Below are positions 59,800 to 64,000 of a DNA stretch of 64,000 nucleotides, piece by piece. The stretch comes from Agelaius tricolor. Lineage: Eukaryota > Chordata > Aves > Passeriformes > Icteridae. The stretch covers positions 451,501 to 515,500 of the forward strand of contig JALJCS010000052.1 in NCBI GenBank assembly GCA_023055355.1, written 5' to 3'. The notes under the pieces were generated by a model. The model searched no databases, was not told the DNA's origin, and worked only from the letters and a program-made list of their open reading frames with translations. Position 1 is the stretch's first letter, and the number at the start of each line of letters is the position of its first letter. A program made the translations under genes and the position numbers.

Positions 59800-61884
59800 T
59801 CAGCCACACCTAGCCCCTCATCGCGAAAGGGTTGAACGAAGCTGGAAAGCAAGGAAAGCTCTTTGAATTTCCCACAAACTGTGCACGCCCAGGTGAAATA
59901 CGCCCCCATACTCTATTGAGGGTTCTGTCTTTAGAATTTCCCAAAAAATCTCTTAGCGCAAAAGGGGAAACTGTTTTTGTTTATGTGTGAATTTGGACTG
60001 TCTGGGAAGGAAGGGACAACTTGAAGGAACTAAGCAGGGCCTCCCAGGGAGATTTGGTCTCTTCACCCAGCCAGGGAAGCAAAGGGGAGCACAGCAAAGG
60101 CTGTGAGATTGTCTAACTTAAGTTTGCACCTCCCTGTCATGGTTTTGGTCCCTTCATAAAATGACTGAAAACTCTAGCACAAAAGTTAAATTTCTGAATT
60201 TTCTGCTCTGCTTGCTAAATAGAATGCCACGCCTTCTCCAAGGGGGGAGGTTTGGGCAGAGAACAGCTGGTTTAATTTAGAAAATGTCATAGATAGAATT
60301 TGTTCTTTACAACATGAAACAGAAGTTAAACTGGGCAAAAATAAAACCATCCTCTGCTCAGTTTTGGCAGCTTGTCTCACAGCAGCCATAGAAACCCTTT
60401 TTAAGCAAAGAAACGAGGAAATAGCAAGAATAGATTCCCTTCAAAACCTAGTTGAAATTTTGCAGAAAGAATTAAAGGAAGATAGAAATGAGATCTATAT
60501 GTTGCGAGCTGCCCTTAGAGAGGAACTTGCTAAGAATTCACATCATACTGATTCCTCTACAGAGCCAGAGGAAAAGGAAACTCCTGACTTGAAACAAATC
60601 TATCCCCGTCAGGAACTTGAGGCAGTAAAAAATTGGAGAGAATACTGCTGTCCTCGCTTGAGACCCTTGGTTCAAACAGAATAGAACTATATTAATGATG
60701 AGGATTGTTGGAATGTTGGGGGACATAAGACAGTTGATGCACTTTGGACCTGGTTAACATAAGAGATTTGATAACAGAATGCCTTGGCATAAACAAATGG
60801 AACTTTGAAAATTCGACCTGGATTGCAAGAAGATTAAATCAAACGGGTTTACTGGAAAAAGAAAATCCCATGAAACTCTGCAAGCAAGAGATGTTGTTAT
60901 ATGCGTAAGTTTGTGGATGTGATTTTAACCTAATCATTGTAGTACACATTACTAGTCTCCCTGCAATGGTATGTAAGTGCTTGTATCCCACAATGAAATT
61001 GGATTCTGATTACCGAGTGGGTCTCCCTGTCTCTCTGCATTGCCGAAAGAGGATCTTGACCCACCTATCACAACTAAACAAATACCGTTCAGTGCTACCG
61101 AATTAGCTAAGCTGTCAAAAGAATTCGGGCGCCTCCCACAAGAATCAGAGACAAATATGTCCTCCGAGTGTCCCTCGATGGTGGAGATCAAATTAAATTA
61201 ACCGGAGGCCAGTGGGTACTGGGGACATGGAGCCTTCTTCACAACAGGAGATAAGGAGGTAAGCGTGACGCATGGTCCCTGACACAGGGTGCGTCTTTCT
61301 GGGCCGGGAGAATGAATCCTTTGGAAAGGGGTGACCCCCTGGCAATCGTTGACACCACCGACCAGCTCTTAGAAAGTGTCCACAAAGCCGCCTGCCTGCA
61401 AAAGATTCATGAAAAGAAATTAGTTCCTGGTTTTGAATGCCCAATGCAATTACCTGTGAAGCCAGAACTAATGACCGATTGAACTCGTGGGCTTCCAGAA
61501 ACACTTAAACATACAGCAATGACTCTACAGAAAACCATAATGGCTTTGAATCCTGTAGAAAGACTAGATAAGATTCCTCAGGAATTCCCCTGATCAAAGT
61601 GGACCTAGAGATCCTGGCTTCACTCCCTACTCTTCCCCCTCACAGCCCTCAGCTTCTCAATCTGATTCACCTGCCAGTAGCCATAAAGTTTGGACATGAG
61701 CTGAAGTTGCAGTAGATCTGATTAATTATTGTAGACAATATGGACCTATAAAAACCCCGGCGTAGAAATCAGAAAATAACAAAGGTGTTTGGTTTATTGG
61801 GGCTCCTCACAGTGAAAATATAGAGAAAGGAAAACAGATCTCTAACTGCCACCGTTGGTGGTTGTTGGGGATTCAAAAGTGGGT
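59800..61884 (+). pseudogene. gag: gag remnant, copy 2
   Basis: Same breaks as 3966-6050. The coiled-coil-like piece (to 60684) differs by one codon near 60501 (Arg to Met). Confidence 0.6.
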
Positions 61885-62115
61885 CCCCAAAGAGGTGATG
61901 GATGGTTTGCCCCTTGATAAATTGCAGAAAATAATAAATAATTGGCACCAGCGAAAACCGAATCCATTGGCTCAACCCAGTGCACCCCTCCCTTCTCAGG
62001 GACAAAAACTAACCCTCCCCCAGCTTCTCCCACGGAACACAGGCAGTGAACCAAAACCAACAGGGTTTTCGGGAAACAAATCTCTCTGCCGCTTACAGGT
62101 GGGCAAAGGGGCGGA

Positions 62116-62415
62116 GTGTGGGTTTATTTAAGAATGCTCACTAAAAATAAATCCGGATATATATTAAGCCCAGCTATCACGGGCCTCCACAGGCTACTAG
62201 TAACCTTTTTGATTGACGTTGGGGCTCAAATCTCTGCACTGACAAAAAAGGATGCCCAGAGGTGTGGAATTGTTCCAACTAAGAGACAATGCTGTGTTCT
62301 TAATGCTCTGGGAACTACAGAATCTATGAATGTTGCCTTAGCCAAACTGAGGCTCCCTGGAAATGAGCATCAACTAGTCATCAAAATGGTAATTGGGAAC
62401 ATTCCAAATAATTGA
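62116..62415 (+). pseudogene. pro: Protease remnant, copy 2
   Basis: Same protein sequence as 6282-6581 including the altered D-V-G site; one silent base differs near 62237-62242. Confidence 0.82.
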
Positions 62416-62421
62416 TTAGGA

Positions 62422-63039
62422 ATGGGTGTCCTTGCTGGGAGGCAGTGGGAAGACTCTGAGGGATTTCTGTGGTCTTTTGGCACACTGCCACTTAACATTA
62501 GGCTGCTTCAAACCGCACCCTCCCTACCCTATAATCAAACAACTCATGTAAAACAATACCCTCTACCTTCTGGTGCCAGAGAAGGTATCAAAGCAGTTCT
62601 ACAGGACTTGAGAAACCAAGGGGTAATAATTCACACACATTCTCCTTTTAATTCACCCATATGGCCAGTCTGAAAAGCCAGTGGAAAGTGGAGATTAACA
62701 GTAGATTTTCACAGGCTTAAAGCCAACACAGACCCTCTTACAGCACTGGTCCCAAACTTAGCTGAATTAATAACATCAATTCAAGAAAAGGCTCACTCAA
62801 TCATGGCAATGGCAACTATGGATGTCAAAGACGTCTTCCTTATGATACCTATACAGCCAGAAGATATAGGGACCATTTTGCCTTCACATGGGAAAGGACG
62901 GCAATACACTTGCACTAGGCTTCCCCAAGGCTACAAACACTCCTCCACTTTGGCCCACCATGCTTTAGTTGAGGAATTAGAAAAAATAGCCAAACCTGAT
63001 CCTGCTGATCCTGTAGCTGATAATCAATACATTTAAGAC
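62422..63039 (+). pseudogene. pol: Reverse transcriptase remnant, copy 2
   Basis: Same as 6588-7205, with the TAA in motif C at 63034-63036. Confidence 0.92.
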
Positions 63040-63044
63040 ACTCT

Positions 63045-63062
63045 GGGGGGGGGGGGGGGGGG
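63045..63062 (+). repeat. Poly-G run of 18, copy 2
   Basis: Three G shorter than the run at 7211-7231. Confidence 0.9.
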
Positions 63063-63144
63063 TGGTGGGGAGGGGGGGAAGGATGAAATAGAGGTAGTAG
63101 GGAAACATCAGCAGAAAATAATCTCTCACTTAAAAAGTCTTGAT

Positions 63145-63678
63145 TTGCAGATACCCGCAGAGAAAATTCAGAAACCTTCTCAGGAAGTGAAGATTTTGAG
63201 AATTTGGTGGAAAGGAGGCATGACATGTATTCCACCCGATACCCTAACCTCTTTAGATCAGATTCAAAGGCCTGAATTGAGGAAAGATCTCCAGCAAGCT
63301 CTAGGACTATTAGTGTTCTGGAGAAAACACATCCCAGATTTCTCAATAATTGCTAGGCCGTTTTTTGACTTGCTGAGGAAAAGGATGAAATGGGATTGGA
63401 CTCCTTCTCAGGAAGAAGCATTGCAATTACTGATTTTTGAGGCAACAGCTCACCAAGCACTAGGCCCTATCCATCCCACAGATCCCTTTCAGGTGGAATG
63501 GGGATTTGCCTCCTCAGGGCTATCAGTACACATTTGGCAGTGGGGTCCCGAGGGTCCAACGGGGCCTCTTGGTTTTTATTCCTGTGGTTTCAAAGATGCT
63601 GAGAAAAGATACACTACCTGGGAAAAGGGGTTGTTTGTAGTTAGCTTAGCTCTCCTAGAAGAGGAAAAAATTGCATGA
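63145..63678 (+). pseudogene. pol: RT thumb/connection remnant, copy 2
   Basis: Same 177-codon frame as 7314-7847. Confidence 0.85.
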
Positions 63679-63803
63679 CAAGAGCTTATTGTATTAAGAA
63701 GCCCTTTCAAAGTTATCAAAATCGTCACTAATGGGAGCCCCACCCCTCCCCCCCACCTGACGGGGTAGCCCAAAGGGCCTCAGTTAGGAAATGGTATGCT
63801 CAG

Positions 63804-64000
63804 ATGGAAGGCTATTGTAATACCGTCTCAAGAACGGAAGATGCTGCTAAAAATCTAACAAGCCAAGGCACTGAGAGCCTGGTTAGCAGCCAAGATAAAT
63901 CTGCCTCTGTAATCAAAGCTGCCCTTCCTTTCTCCCCCGAACAAGCAGCAAGTTCTTGGTTCACAGATGCCTCTGCAAAACGGGAAGGGAAGGTATGGAG
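63804..64000 (+). pseudogene. pol: RNase H remnant, copy 2 (truncated by window)
   Basis: Equivalent of 7973-8169; it contains the first catalytic Asp (D55) and then runs off the window. Confidence 0.9.

Larger units (their letters stand above)
55835..64000 (+). repeat. Segmental duplication, copy 2 (cut by window end)
   Basis: This repeats 1-8169. The last base of the window corresponds to 8169, inside RNase H. Differences from copy 1 are about 15 substitutions and a 3-bp shorter poly-G run. Confidence 0.97.
57432..64000 (+). mobile_element. Class III-like provirus, copy 2 (3' part beyond window)
   Basis: Same insertion as 1598-14311, shared through the duplication rather than a second integration: the left flank, nested LTRs, RT active-site stop and poly-G run are all shared. 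The left flank reads ATACA instead of ATACG. Confidence 0.92.

Noticed and set aside
55835..64000. A second, independent provirus insertion
   Set aside because: Shared unique flank, nested insertions and inactivating mutations show it is the same insertion duplicated.

Overview
The window looks like a stretch of avian nuclear DNA, probably from a songbird-like genome. It holds several CR1-type LINE fragments, many endogenous retrovirus (ERV) LTRs with TG...CA ends and 5- or 6-bp target-site duplications (TSDs), and microsatellites. I see no bacterial-style gene order. I could not identify any intact host protein-coding gene. Essentially every recognisable coding segment is a decayed retroviral gene. 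Species and chromosome cannot be read from the sequence; the ERV and CR1 load would fit a repeat-rich, perhaps sex-linked or ampliconic region, but that is inference.

Layout. (1) Bases 1-8169 recur in direct orientation at 55835-64000, about 0.2 percent different by eye count, so the window spans one full period (about 55.83 kb) of a tandem segmental duplication or an assembly duplication. (2) 1-581 is the right part of a solo LTR ('family A'). (3) 1598-14311 is a complete but dead provirus on the + strand: 5' LTR, primer-binding-like site, gag remnants, protease, reverse transcriptase, RNase H, integrase, env and 3' LTR. Its 5' LTR carries a solo LTR (2415-3684), which itself carries another solo LTR (2494-3102). 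Its env is split by a further family A LTR (11832-12502). (4) 16010-17370 is a CR1 element split by a solo LTR with a perfect 6-bp TSD. (5) 19.5-23.9 kb holds a CR1 3' end, a CTTT microsatellite, a tandem array of about 430-bp units with a CpG-rich half, and the 3' end of a second, alpharetrovirus-like ERV (env transmembrane subunit, polypurine tract, 3' LTR). (6) 24-30 kb is largely featureless. (7) 30.4-35.8 kb is a degenerate repeat region with pyrimidine/purine strand asymmetry that flips near 32.25 kb, interrupted by an LTR. (8) 36.5-44.2 kb holds a CR1 fragment, an LTR with a second LTR nested inside it, a clean solo family A LTR and another LTR-like block. (9) 44-55 kb is mostly unique sequence with small CR1 fragments. 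(10) 55066-56415 is the complete solo LTR whose right part opens the window, followed by the second copy of the provirus, cut off by the window end in RNase H.

How the parts relate. The main story is layered insertion. CR1 and ERV insertions were hit by later solo LTRs, and the whole block was then duplicated with a period near 55.8 kb. The provirus has most catalytic residues of pol still readable but carries stops and frameshifts in every gene, including a stop in the RT active-site motif. The 5' and 3' LTRs share a 624-bp patch with one mismatch, flanked by sequence that differs by roughly 5-22 percent, which points to gene conversion between LTRs.
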